Positions 25,071 through 37,300 of a stretch of DNA of 63,232 nt are shown here, one piece after another. Every line of letters starts with the position of its first letter. Position 1 is the first letter of the stretch. A program made the position numbers and the translations under genes. The stretch covers positions 1 to 63,232 of the forward strand of contig JAFWEE010000002.1 of NCBI GenBank assembly GCA_017515795.1, in the 5' to 3' direction. Source of the DNA: Bacilli bacterium. Its GTDB lineage: Bacteria; Bacillota_I; Bacilli_A; RF39; UBA660. Below the pieces are notes generated by a model. It made no database searches. It was not told where the DNA came from and saw nothing but the letters and a program-made list of their open reading frames with translations.

Positions 25071-26339
25071 ATGTTCGTCGATGAAGTTGTAATGGATGTT
25101 AAAGCTGGTTCTGGCGGTGATGGATGTACAAGTTTTAGAAGAGAAAAATATGTTCCAGATGGTGGGCCTAATGGAGGAAATGGTGGTAAAGGTTCTAGTA
25201 TTATTTTTAGAGTAGATACTAATCTTAGAACTCTATTAGATTTAAAATACATGCATGAGATCAAAGGTAAAAAAGGTGCCAATGGTATGGGTAAAAACAT
25301 GAACGGTAAAAATGCTGAGGACATAATAATAAAGGTTCCAGAAGGAACTGTAGTAGAGGATGTTAATACAGGTTTAATAATAGCAGATCTTACTAAAGTT
25401 AATGATGAAGCCGTTATTGCAGTTGGTGGTAGAGGTGGAAGAGGTAATACTGCCTTTAAAACACATAATAATACTGCTCCTAATTTCTCTGAGAATGGAG
25501 AACCAGGAGAAGAAAGAAGAATTAAAGTAGAACTTAAATTACTTGCAGACGTAGGTATAGTTGGTATGCCATCAGTTGGTAAATCAACTATTATATCTAA
25601 AATATCTGCTTGTAAAGCTAAAATAGCTGATTATCATTTTACAACATTAGTACCTAATCTTGGGGTTGTTAGAACTTTAGATAATAGAGTGTTTACAGTA
25701 GCTGATTTACCAGGACTTATAGAAGGTGCTTCTTTAGGAGAAGGCCTAGGAGATAAATTTTTAAAGCATATTGAAAGAACAAGAGTAATAATGCATGTAA
25801 TTGATATGAATGCTACAGAAGGTAGAGATCCGTATGAAGATTATACTATTATTAGAAAAGAATTAGAAAACTTTGATAAAAAGTTAATAAAGAAACCTGA
25901 AATAATAGTAGCTAATAAGATGGATATGGATAATGCCAAAGAAAATTTAAAAGAATTTAAAAAGAAAGTAGATTCTCCTATATATGAAATATCTGCTATT
26001 AAAGGTGAAGGATTAGATGAAGTCTTAATGAAATTAGCAGATATGCTAGATTCTATTAAAGAAGAAAATTTATATGATGAAGAAGAATTTGAAAGTCATA
26101 TATTATATAAATTTAAAGAAGAGAAACCGTTTGAAATAGTTAAAGAAGGAAATACCTTTGTAATAAAAAGTGATAAAATAGAAAAACTATTTAAAATGAC
26201 TAAATTTACAGATGAAGGTGTAAGAAGATTTTCTAATAAACTAAGAAGAATGGGAGTAGATGATGCCCTTAAAGATATGGGAGCTGTCGAAGGAGATATA
26301 GTTAGAATCTTAGATTTTGAATTTGAATTTAGAGAATAA
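25071..26339 (+). CDS. obg: GTPase Obg/CgtA
   Basis: Ribosome-associated GTPase needed for 50S maturation. 422 residues. The Gly-rich Obg fold (KAGSGGDGCTSFRREKYVP, GGPNGGNGG) is followed by the G domain: G1 GMPSVGKST at about 165-173, G3 DLPGLIEGA, G4 ANKMD. A C-terminal OCT domain follows, present in Gram-positive Obg proteins. The frame extends to a GTG at 25062, which is part of the AGGTGAT ribosome site; the ATG at 25071 is the start. It follows trmB by 32 nt with no terminator. Confidence 0.97.
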   Translation: MFVDEVVMDVKAGSGGDGCTSFRREKYVPDGGPNGGNGGKGSSIIFRVDTNLRTLLDLKYMHEIKGKKGANGMGKNMNGKNAEDIIIKVPEGTVVEDVNTGLIIADLTKVNDEAVIAVGGRGGRGNTAFKTHNNTAPNFSENGEPGEERRIKVELKLLADVGIVGMPSVGKSTIISKISACKAKIADYHFTTLVPNLGVVRTLDNRVFTVADLPGLIEGASLGEGLGDKFLKHIERTRVIMHVIDMNATEGRDPYEDYTIIRKELENFDKKLIKKPEIIVANKMDMDNAKENLKEFKKKVDSPIYEISAIKGEGLDEVLMKLADMLDSIKEENLYDEEEFESHILYKFKEEKPFEIVKEGNTFVIKSDKIEKLFKMTKFTDEGVRRFSNKLRRMGVDDALKDMGAVEGDIVRILDFEFEFRE

Positions 26340-26362
26340 TGCCAAATGGCATTATTTTTTAT
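26335..26362 (+). terminator. Terminator after obg
   Basis: A 9-bp stem AATAATGCC / GGCATTATT with an AAAT loop and T run, overlapping the stop. Confidence 0.88.
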
Positions 26363-26390
26363 TGCGAAAAAAAATATGATGTTGTATAAT
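26362..26390 (+). promoter_or_regulatory. Promoter for membrane-anchored protein gene
   Basis: TTGCGA at 26362-26367, 17-nt spacer, TATAAT at 26385-26390; start codon 29 nt on. Confidence 0.65.
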
Positions 26391-26418
26391 TTATTTATAT
26401 GATAATAGAGGTGTAAAT

Positions 26419-28254
26419 ATGAATAAGAATAATAAAAAGATTGAAATAATTGCATTTATTGTATTAGTAGCACTTATACTAGGATTAGCATTAACATTAT
26501 ATTTAAGAAGAAATTCTATTTCTAATGTTAATAAAGTATTAGCTAATAAATATGATGAAGTAAAATGTGTTAATGAAGACTGTGATTATATAGTAGCGTA
26601 TAACAAATCTAAAAACATGTATTATGTTTATGATTCATATGGTGTAAAACTAAGTAAATTTGAAAAGAGTAATTCTAAAATGTTATATGATGTAGCAGCT
26701 AATTATCTTTTATTTAAAAATGTAAGAGATGATGGTGAAATAAAGAATTATTATATGACTAAATTAAATGGCAAAGAAGTTTATAAGAGTAATTATAGAA
26801 TAGATGTTTTATCTGATTATACTGCATCTATTAAAGATGATGAAGCTATAACAATTATTAATTATAGTGGAGATGTTTTATATGATAAGGTAACTGAAAT
26901 TAAGAGATATAGAAATGTATCTGCTATAACTATATTAGAAAAAGAATATTTAATAAATACTAGAGGAGAAACTATTCTTTCTGATTATACTGTGGAAAAA
27001 GAAATGTATGACGTAGATGATGAAGATGAACTTTTATATCTTATTTTAAAAGATACATCTAATGCATATTATTACTTTGATATAGTTCATGAAAAAATAA
27101 AAGGATCTGAATTTGTTAAATATGATGAATTAGATTATAAAAACGATTTAACTGTTTATAGAAAAGGTAATGGTAAAGTTGAAAAATATACATTATCAGA
27201 GTATGGTGATCAACTTGAAGATGAAAGTACAACTCAAGTTAAATTAGTTAAAGATTTAAAAAAGATAGTTGATAAAAAATATACTATATATCCTGAATCA
27301 GTATATAGTTTATCTCAAACAAAAATATTAGTTAATAATACTGAAGATAATTCATTTGGTACTTATGAAATAAAAACTAAAAAGTATAAGAAAATATATG
27401 ATTATACTTCTGAAAATGGATCATCTATAGTATTTAATTTTGATAGATATGATGGAGGAAAATATCTTCAAATTAGCTGTCAAGAAAGATATTGTGGAAT
27501 TGATAAAGTTACTGTATATGATGTAGTTAAAGGAAAAGTATTATTTGAATATGAGGATGGAGAAAACAAGATTAAAGATTTTACTGGCTTTAGAGGTGGG
27601 TATAAAGTTGTAAAATATACATCTGATTCATCTGAAGAATATGCTAATAAATATGTTTTATATAATAGTAAAAATAATATTATTACATCTTCTGAAAATA
27701 TGATTATGATAGTAGATAGAAGAATAACATTTGGTAAAAAATATAAACCTGAAAATGCTATTATTTATTCTGCTAAATTAAAGAAAGTACTTAATACTGA
27801 TGATAATTTAGCAATTGTTAGAAAAGTTAGTAAAAATAGAATGTATGAATATGAAGATGACGATAAAGTATATTTAGTATCAAATAAGGGTAATATTATA
27901 TATGAAGTAAAAAAATCTGATTCTAATTTAGTATATAATAAAAATATTTTATTAGATGTATCTAGTAAAAAAGTTGAAATGATTGATGCTAAAAAGAACA
28001 AAGTGGGTAGTTATAAGTTTGAAAAGAACGAAACATTACTTACTAATAGTAGTCAAAGAGTATCAAGCTTTAAAAATTCTATTTTTGTAAATAATGCAAA
28101 TGATAATTATGGAAAGATTGTAGATTATTCTGGAAATAAGATTAAAAAGATTAAAAACTCTGTAATTTATGAGGTAAATTCTAGTAAAGAATCAGAGAAT
28201 ATTATTATCATTACAAAGAATAATGACAAGTATGGATTTTATATTGCAAAATAA
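26419..28254 (+). CDS. N-terminally anchored extracytoplasmic protein, probable beta-propeller-like repeats
   Basis: 611 residues, not recognised. One membrane helix (about 10-30) with a basic N-terminus is followed by about 580 residues outside the cell, very rich in Lys, Asp, Tyr and Asn. It has recurring short strands of the type YxxYDxxGxKLSKF, YxxxNxNGKEVYKS, IINYSGDVLYDK, YLINTRGETILSDY and YLVSNKGNIIYEV. Such strand-turn units every 40-50 residues suggest a WG- or propeller-like fold. Two Cys pairs (CVNEDC and CQERYC) might form disulfides. It lies directly upstream of the giant surface protein; a shared role is possible but only by position. Confidence 0.8.
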   Translation: MNKNNKKIEIIAFIVLVALILGLALTLYLRRNSISNVNKVLANKYDEVKCVNEDCDYIVAYNKSKNMYYVYDSYGVKLSKFEKSNSKMLYDVAANYLLFKNVRDDGEIKNYYMTKLNGKEVYKSNYRIDVLSDYTASIKDDEAITIINYSGDVLYDKVTEIKRYRNVSAITILEKEYLINTRGETILSDYTVEKEMYDVDDEDELLYLILKDTSNAYYYFDIVHEKIKGSEFVKYDELDYKNDLTVYRKGNGKVEKYTLSEYGDQLEDESTTQVKLVKDLKKIVDKKYTIYPESVYSLSQTKILVNNTEDNSFGTYEIKTKKYKKIYDYTSENGSSIVFNFDRYDGGKYLQISCQERYCGIDKVTVYDVVKGKVLFEYEDGENKIKDFTGFRGGYKVVKYTSDSSEEYANKYVLYNSKNNIITSSENMIMIVDRRITFGKKYKPENAIIYSAKLKKVLNTDDNLAIVRKVSKNRMYEYEDDDKVYLVSNKGNIIYEVKKSDSNLVYNKNILLDVSSKKVEMIDAKKNKVGSYKFEKNETLLTNSSQRVSSFKNSIFVNNANDNYGKIVDYSGNKIKKIKNSVIYEVNSSKESENIIIITKNNDKYGFYIAK

Positions 28255-28267
28255 TTAAAAAAAATAC

Positions 28268-28298
28268 AAAAATCTAGTGAAAAACTAGATTTTTTTTG
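28268..28298 (+). terminator. Terminator before the giant surface protein
   Basis: AAATCTAGT / ACTAGATTT stem with a GAAAA-type loop and an 8-T run. It is nearly identical to the terminator after the giant gene (41102-41130). Confidence 0.88.
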
Positions 28299-28305
28299 TT
28301 ATAAT
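28297..28305 (+). promoter_or_regulatory. Extended -10 promoter for the giant surface protein
   Basis: TGTTATAAT fused to the preceding T run. The leader to the ATG is about 65 nt, longer than usual here, and contains an unused in-frame ATG at 28343. Confidence 0.6.
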
Positions 28306-28369
28306 TTTATTAGTAACAATAAATAGTGGGAAGCTACATGTTATGTGTTTTGTATTGGAGGAGATTAGT

Positions 28370-31300
28370 ATGAAAAAACTTAAAAAAGGAAAGGTAATAG
28401 CTGCTTCATTAATAGTATTATTAGTGGGTGTTATAGTAGGCGTAATTAGTTTATCAAAATATGATAAATACGCTGGATTAGTTAAAGTTAATAATGCTAA
28501 GTTAAGCAGTATATCTACTAAACTAAGTGCTAATATAAGTGATCTTAGTGAAGAAAATGAAATCTATACGAAAGGTTATGATGAAGTAGTTTATAAAATT
28601 AAATATAAACTATCCGAAGTACCAGGAGATAGAGATGTAATTATTAATGCTAAGATTGATGAAAATGATCCATATGCTAGATTTAAGAATCTAACTGGAA
28701 ATAATATTTCATCAGTATTATCATCAAATGGTAAGGAGATAACAATTACTCTTAGTAATTTACCATCTAATGAAGAAATAGAAAGCAAATTAATTTTATT
28801 AATTGAAAATGCTCCAAAAGGATATACAGTTAGTCCTATCGTTAGAATAAAGGAATCTACTGAAGATAGTTATACTAATGTATCAGTTAGAGCAGTAACA
28901 GTTAATACAAATAGTTTACAAGGATATGTTACTGATGAAAGTGGTGCTAAAGTACCAAATATAATAGTTTCCCTAAAGAAAAACAATGAAATAATAAAAG
29001 AAACATATACAAATAGTGAAGGAATATATACATTTAGTGATATAGAACCTGATACTTATACAGTATTTATTAATGAAGAAATATATGAAAACTTATCTGT
29101 TGGTAATTTAGTAATAGATGATGCTTATCAATTAAACTTAATTGTAAGAAGAGTTGAACCATATAATATTGAAACTAATAAATATATAACAAAAGTTGAA
29201 TTAAATAACTTAGGAATTAATAAGAATTATACGTATAATGATGTTACTCTTGCACAAATACCTGTTAAGAGAGTAGACGATTTACATGGTAAGATTTATT
29301 ATAAAATAACAGTTCAAAATACTGGTGGAAAAGAAGGAATTATTAGTTCAGTTAGAGATGAACTTCCTGAAGGGCTTTCATTTGATGAATCACTAAATAG
29401 TGGTTATGAATTAAAAGACGGAATAATATATAATAGAAATCTTGAAGGATTAACTTTAAGAGCAGGTGAACAAATATCTGATACACTAGTTCTTACAATA
29501 GAAAATACAAATGTAGCTAAAACATACATTAATAAAGTAAATGCTAGAGGAGAATTATATGAACATGTTGTTTACTTATTAAATGGTAGTACATATAAAA
29601 CATTGGATGTTCTTGAAGGAGAAAAAATTGAAGATTTACCTGTTAATAACAATAATTTTTCTGGATGGTATACAGATGAAAAATTGACTAATAAATATAA
29701 TTTTACTTTACCAGTAGAAAAAGATTTAATTCTATATGGTGTTACTCAAACAAAACATACTGTAGTATTTAATGATAAAGACCCTGAAACATTAGTAGAA
29801 ACAGAATATGATAGACAAGAAGTTCCAAATGGTGAAAAAGCTGATGAACCTACACCAGAACCTAGTCATACAGGATATACATTCTGTGGATGGGATACAG
29901 AAAATGGAACACATTGGGACTTTAATACTCCAGTAACTACTGATTTAACATTAACATCATGCTATGAAATTAATTCATATAAAGTTGAATTCTATGATAA
30001 TAGTATGAATGAAGGTGGTTTATTTGAATTAATAGATACAGTAAATAAAGTATATAAGAGTGTAATTGCTAGTTCTGAAGCTCCTGATTTAACAAATGCT
30101 TGGGCTGGACATACATTCTTAAAATGGACTACTGATCAAGCCGGTCAAAATGCTTATGATTTTACTTCATTAATAACTGGTGATATTAAATTATATGCTC
30201 AATATACATTACAAGATAGATTATTTATATTTGATGATGAAGGAAGAATAACTAATAAAACCGTTAATTATGGTGATACTGTTTCACCAATTGCAGACCA
30301 AGGAAAAGATGGACATACATTTAGACATTGGTCATTAGAACAAAACGGAAATACTGCTTTTGATTTTAGTACTAGAATATATCAAAATACTAGAGTATAT
30401 GCAGTATATGACATAAATAAATATGATGTAGTATTTAATGATACTGATCCATGGACTGGAACTACAACTGAATATGATAGACAATTAGTTTCACATGGAA
30501 GTAAAGCAGATGAACCTACACCAGAACCAACTAAGGAAGGTCATTCATTCTGTGGTTGGCTTCTAAATGGTTCAGCTTATGATTTTGATACTCCAGTAAC
30601 AAGTTCAATTACTTTAACATCTTGTTATACTAAGAATAAAGTACATGTAACATTTATGGATGGAGATAATCAATATGCTGTTAAGGAAGTTGATTATGGT
30701 GATACAGTTACTGATACTGATACACATCCATCAAAAGAACATTATATATTTAAATTTTGGTCAGAAGATAATACTAATGGATTTGATTATAGTACACAAA
30801 TAAAGGCTGATAAGACTTTATATAGTGTATATGAAGAAGTATTACCTCCAGAAATAAGTCATGTTCCATTATATTGGACTAATGATAAAGTATTAGTTAC
30901 AGTATCATCTAGTAATCCAAATTATACATATAAATATAAGGTAGATAATGGTACTTATCAAGATTATACAGAACCATTTGAATTAACTACTAATAGTACA
31001 ATAGTTGCTAAGAGTATTTATGAAACTGTAGAATCTACTTTAACTTCTCATGAAGTAACTAATATTGATAAATTGAATCCTACAATAGATTCAGTAGTTA
31101 CTACACCATCATTAAATAGTATTGTTGTTAATGCTAGTTTAATTGATAATGAATCAGGTGTAGCATCTATTAACATTTATAAAGATGGAGTACTTGCTAC
31201 TACTATTTCAGGAACAGCAGTAAATGCTGATTTAAGAGATTATACAAAAACAAAGAGTATTAATTATACATTAAGTGGTCTTGAAAATAATACTCCATAT

Positions 31301-34300
31301 ACTATAAAAGTAGAGGTATTTGATGGTGCTGGTAATAAAACTGAAACAACAGTTACTGAAACAACAGCTACACCAGAAATAGTTGCTAGAATTATTTCAA
31401 TTGATGGTGTTCCTCTAAATGAACAAGACTATATAGAATTCCCATTACTTGCTCTTGCTATAGCAGATACTAACTGTGAAACAGAATGTGTTATTCAAAT
31501 GGTAAAGAGTACTAATGAATCTGTATCTATCCTTGATGGACAAGATATAACATTAGATTTAAATGGTAAAACAGTAGCGGGTGTTGTTCCTGGATATACT
31601 GTTTCAAATAATGGAGAATTTACATTAATAGATAATGCTGAAACTGCTGGTGGATTAATTAACAGAAGTGGTATTGCAATACTTAATAATCAAGGTGCAA
31701 CTTTAACACTTGGTGTTGGTAGTTCAGAAAAACCTGCAGATGAATATGATATAAGAACAGTATCAACTACAGTTCCATATGTATTTGGTGAAACTTATGG
31801 TATTTATTCTGAAAATAATTCTGAATTAAGATTCTTTGACGGTTTAGTTTCTGGAACTGATTCAATCTATGGTGAAGTTACTGAAACTGAATATTCATAT
31901 AACGTTAATGTTCCACCTGTAGGACAAGGTGAATATGAAGAAGCTTCATTATCACAATTAGATAATCCAGAAGCGAGAATTAATAGAAGTGTTTATTATT
32001 CTAATGTTGCTAATGCAATGGGGGATACTGCATCAGGTGTTGATACTTCTACGACAACAAGTACTTCATTCCTAACAGGGTTTGAACATTCTGATAAGGA
32101 TGAATCAACTGCTAATTATCAAACAGTTTCAGGATATGATTATGAATATGATCCTGATACAGATACTTTATATTCAACAAATAATATATATGGTTCAAAA
32201 GCATTTACTTCAACAACAATTGATTTAACTGGTTATAGTGATGATCAATTGCTAGATATCAAATATAATATAACTGAAAATAGTGATGGTTCAAAAGGAA
32301 CTCCTTATTTGACAGTAACTTGTGTAAGTGGTCCTTGCTATCCTGAAAATTTAATGCAATATTCTAGTGGAGAATATTTATATAGATTAAGAAAAGGTGC
32401 AGTTTATAACATTGAACTAAGTTTTACTCAACCTGTTCAAATTGTTAAAGCTAATGTAAATACATATCCATCTGGTGGATATAGTGTTATTGCTCCATCT
32501 CAATATGCTGATTCTCAAATGATTATAACAAGTGCAACTTTATCAACAGAGACTCAAGGAAGTGGAGAACATACAGCATATAATAATGGAATAGCATTCC
32601 ATGGATTCTATTATGATAGTGCAACTGATACATTAAGATCAGGTAATCAGTATCCTCAATCTCAAAAGGATTCTTATGCTGAATCATATATAGAAATTGA
32701 TTTAACCGGTAAAACAGGTACTTATGAATTATCTGTTAGTGCTTCTATGGAATCATATTATTATTCATATGGTAGAGTATATGTTGCTGAAGCTCCAACT
32801 AATCCTGTACAATACTATTCTTCTATGAATTTATTGTATTTTAACTCATCATATATGTCACATAGAAATGGTTCAGAAAGTTTTTATGACTATACTCCTG
32901 GATATTCTAAAGTTGGTCCGTTTACTGGAACTCAAACACTTCAAGGTGGTAAAAAATACTATGTTAATTTCCATTATCAACAACAAAATTTTAGTTCTGC
33001 TTCACAAGCCGAATTTGAAAATAATAATATTTCAGATCAATTCATAATAGACCGTATAAGTGTAGTAAAAACAAATGTAGTTGAAGCGGTAGATATTCCA
33101 AATGAAATGGTTGGTAATGCATTTGATTTAGATACTGACTTTAGATATAGAGGAGAATTAGGCTATTATGGTTTAACTTCAAATAGATTTGGCGAATATC
33201 ATGATTCTTATATTAAAGTTGATTTAACTGATGCACCTTTTGATAAAATATTAGAAATTGATGCACCATGGTTATATTCAAATATTGGAGCTATTTATAT
33301 AACATCTAATAACAGAGGTTTAACTAATGAATATATAAATGCAAATAGATATAATATGCTTATGTATAAGGATGATTATGATGTTAATAAGTCATATCCT
33401 TATATGAATTATACATATTTAGGTACTCCTTCAACATATAATTATTTATTAGAAAAAGGAAACGTATATTATATTCATTTTAACGCTCAATCCGGATTTG
33501 ATAGTTCTTATTATCCAAACTGTAATGTAGATCCTAACAACTCTAATTGTGGTATATATTTAAAAGGAATAAATATTAAGAATGTAGCGGAAAAGATATT
33601 AGACTTTGGTAGTAATCCAATTAATTATGGTACAGTTGATTATGATAGTTTACCAGAAGATAATCATACTATTACTCAATCAAATGGTGATTCTGTAAAT
33701 CTTCGTAGTCAAAATGTAGAATTTGTATATGATGCGGAAACAAAGACATTTAATACTCCACATCCTCTTGGACAATATATAGTTGCTTATTATACAACTA
33801 CTATTGATACTACAAACGAGGCAAATCCAGTTGTATATTCATTTACAGCTAATTATCAAGGTGGAAATAATGCTTCAGTAGCATATTATACAACTGATCA
33901 AAATGTACCTCCAGATATAGATCCTCGTGGAAATACTACATATCCTAGTGTTCCATATCAATATGTAAATACATATAGTCCTGCTTATTATTCATTTGAA
34001 CCTGGACATATTTATTATTTCTATCATTATGTTACTGGTACCGGAAATACAACTGCTAGTTTTAAACTTATTAAATTAGATAAAGTTGATGAAACTGTTA
34101 ATTATACTAAATATAATAAAATTATTACATTTAATGAAAATGTAGATGAAGTTCAAATATTAAAAAATATTGATCTACAGAGTTCAATTGCTGTTAGTGA
34201 AACTAAAGAAACAGTTCTTGACTTAAATGGATATAAAATTACTTCATCACTTTCAGATCCTATTATAAATAATAATGGTAAATTAACTATTATTGATAGT

Positions 34301-37300
34301 AAATATGAAACACAAACTGGTGATAATAAAGTTCATGAAGGAATACTAGAAAGTAGTGCTGGAGATATTATTAGAAATAATGGCGAGTTAACCATTAAAG
34401 ATTGTGAAATTCAAGTAAATACTACATCACAAAGCTATGCTGGTATTAATAATAATGGTACTTTATATTTTGATTCTGATGGTAATACTAAGATATATGT
34501 TAATAAGATGTATTCAATAGGAATAAATAATAATGGAAAAATTTATTCTGCTATGTCTCCAGTAGAGATAGTAATGAATTATAAAAACCAAGTTGAACAA
34601 AATAGTTCTCTATATAGAGAAATAGGTTCTACATCAACATATGCTATTGGATTAAAAAATGAATCTGGTGCATATCTAAATGTTGGCGGTTTAAAAATAA
34701 CTGGTAAAAATAGTACTGGTTTATCAAATTCATATAGAGGTGTTGCTGTTTTAAGATATGCTAATATCAATGTAGATATTAATCAATATGATAAGGATTA
34801 TGATCCAGATAATACTAATTATAAGAGATGGCCATATGAATATGTATATCGTTCTAGTAATACTTATTATCCAGTTATAACAGATTATTCTATTAGAAAT
34901 GATGGTATATTAACTATTACAGATGGTTCTAATATCAGTGGAAGAACTTATAATGGTAGTGAAATGCTTACATTTAATAGTTCTAGATTTGGACAATTAA
35001 TTGCTCAAAATTATTCAAAAACATTTGATAATTCTTCATTAATTGAGAATGCTTGGATTGAAGGTGATTCAACATTTGAAAATAATGGTTTAGTTCAAAA
35101 TACTTTATATAACTATGGAAATGCAGAAGCTACTAATGGTTGGTCAAATACATCAATAATTAATAACTATGGTAATTTTGATGGTGCACAAGGAACATAT
35201 AATATAATTAACAACTATAATAATGGTACTATGTCATTTAAAAATGCTAGTGCAAAACATATATTAAATCAAGGTAAAGAAATCACAATATCAACAACAA
35301 CAATTGATAGTACTGGTTCTGGATATAATGAAGCAATTGAAAATTCTGGAATATTAAATCTAGATTTTGGAGCAGCTGTTATTTCAGATGGAGCATATGG
35401 TATTATTAATATTCCATTAGCTATTCCAACAGAAAATAAATATTATAATCAGAGTTATGCTGAAAGAAAATATACTTCATACACATATAAGCAATTAGAA
35501 TTAAATATTGGAACTGATTTAAATAATCCTGGTAATGTTTCAATTACTGGTGCTGATTATGGTGTAACTGGAAATTGTTATCAAAAAGCATATAAAAAAT
35601 ATTTTGCTGATAATCGTTATGAAAACGAGAGATTTAAAGATATTAATTTCATTAAGTATTTAGATGGTTCAACTGAACCAATTAAAGAGAGTGAATATGA
35701 TCAATCTCTATGTATTGTAAATATGTATAGTGGTAATATTACTGCAACAAATTATCCAAATGTACCTTCAAGAGCAATTGATTTAGCTATTTCTAACACA
35801 ATAGATAATAGTTATACATATTGGAACAATGGTTTACATGTAACTACTAAAGCCGCTGCAGAAGCAAGTAATAAAACTGTTACTGTTGCTAAAATTGGTA
35901 GTACAGAGTACGTATCTGTTCAAGATGCAGTAGATAGTGCTCCATCTGGAACACCTACAACAATTGATGTTTTAGGATATACAGATGTATCTAGGGTAGT
36001 AATACCTGAAGGAAAAGATATAACATTGAATTTTGAAAATGGACATAATTCATTCCTATATGCTAGAAATGGTTCATTTGAAAATAATGGAACATTAACT
36101 GTAACTGGTACAGGTCAAATAATTGGATATAACAAGTATATATTTGATAATAATGGAACTGCTACATTTAATAATGGTACTTATATAAGTGGACCACTTT
36201 ATAGTTTCAATGAAGTTGCTCTAGTTAATAATAAAGGTAATGCAACAATTAATAATGGTTCTTATAATTATATAGATATGTATAATACAAAGAATTTAAC
36301 AATTAATAATGGTAGTTTTATTGATTCTATCATAATAGGTAATGGAGCTAATTCAGTATCTACAATAAAAGGTGGATATTATGGTGCACCATCAACTGAT
36401 AGAAATAATTTCTACTATGATTTTTCACTTACTAGAGATACAGTTCAAAATAGTACAAAGAGACATATATTTGAATTAGTAAATGGTGCTACAGCAGTAG
36501 TAGATGGCTTAAATACTTCTAGTGATTCTAGATATAATTCAAGTAATATTAGACCATTTGCAAGATTAGATGCATCTAATATGATATTAAGAAATGGTAA
36601 TGTAACTGCTGGTGCATTTGATACTTCAACATATATAGTTGCAGATAATAACAGTAATGTAACATTTGAAAGTGGAACATATGATAATATTCATGTTAAT
36701 AACTATAGTTCTACAGTAAATGTATTAGATGGAAATTTAACTGGAACTGATAATCTTGATTTAATTACAATGCAAGGTATATCTCCAGTTACTAATGTTG
36801 TTGGAGGAAATCTTACTTCTCCTGGCATAGCAATTGGTGTTACTAATTACACTGTAGATCCTGATTCTACATATTATGATGAAAATTGGCAAAGAGTATC
36901 TGATGATTATTCTTATGAAATCAATATTGGAACTAAAGGTGATAGAGATGCAAATAATAAGATTATTTGTACTAAAACATCTCCAATCATTAGAGGGGCT
37001 AATTATGGTATTTCAACATATGGAACTGCTGATTCATATGCTGGATTCTTAGGATTCTATGACGGTACTGTTAAAGGTATTGATGATGTATTTAGTATTA
37101 GTGTTGATGAAATAGAAGAAGACTATGAAGTTATATCTGATACTGAAGTAATTGATAGTTCAACATATAATATTAAATATCTAGATCAATTAGATTTAGT
37201 ACATAATAATAATAAGAATGTTAACTATAAATCATTCCAACAAGCGTTTGATGAAGCTGATAGTGGAGATGTATTAGAAACTTTAAGATCTTATACTAAT

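Larger units (their letters stand above)
28268..28313 (+). repeat. Left copy of a terminator-promoter module flanking the giant gene
   Basis: 46 bases comprising hairpin, T-run and GTTATAATTTT. They match the module at 41102-41148 at all but a few positions (two loop changes, one T-run indel, two changes at the end). The copies are in the same orientation and bracket the 12.7-kb gene. Confidence 0.75.

Noticed and set aside
34579..34770. Minus-strand open frame within the giant gene
   Set aside because: Short, no ribosome site, and the complement of a repeat-rich coding region.
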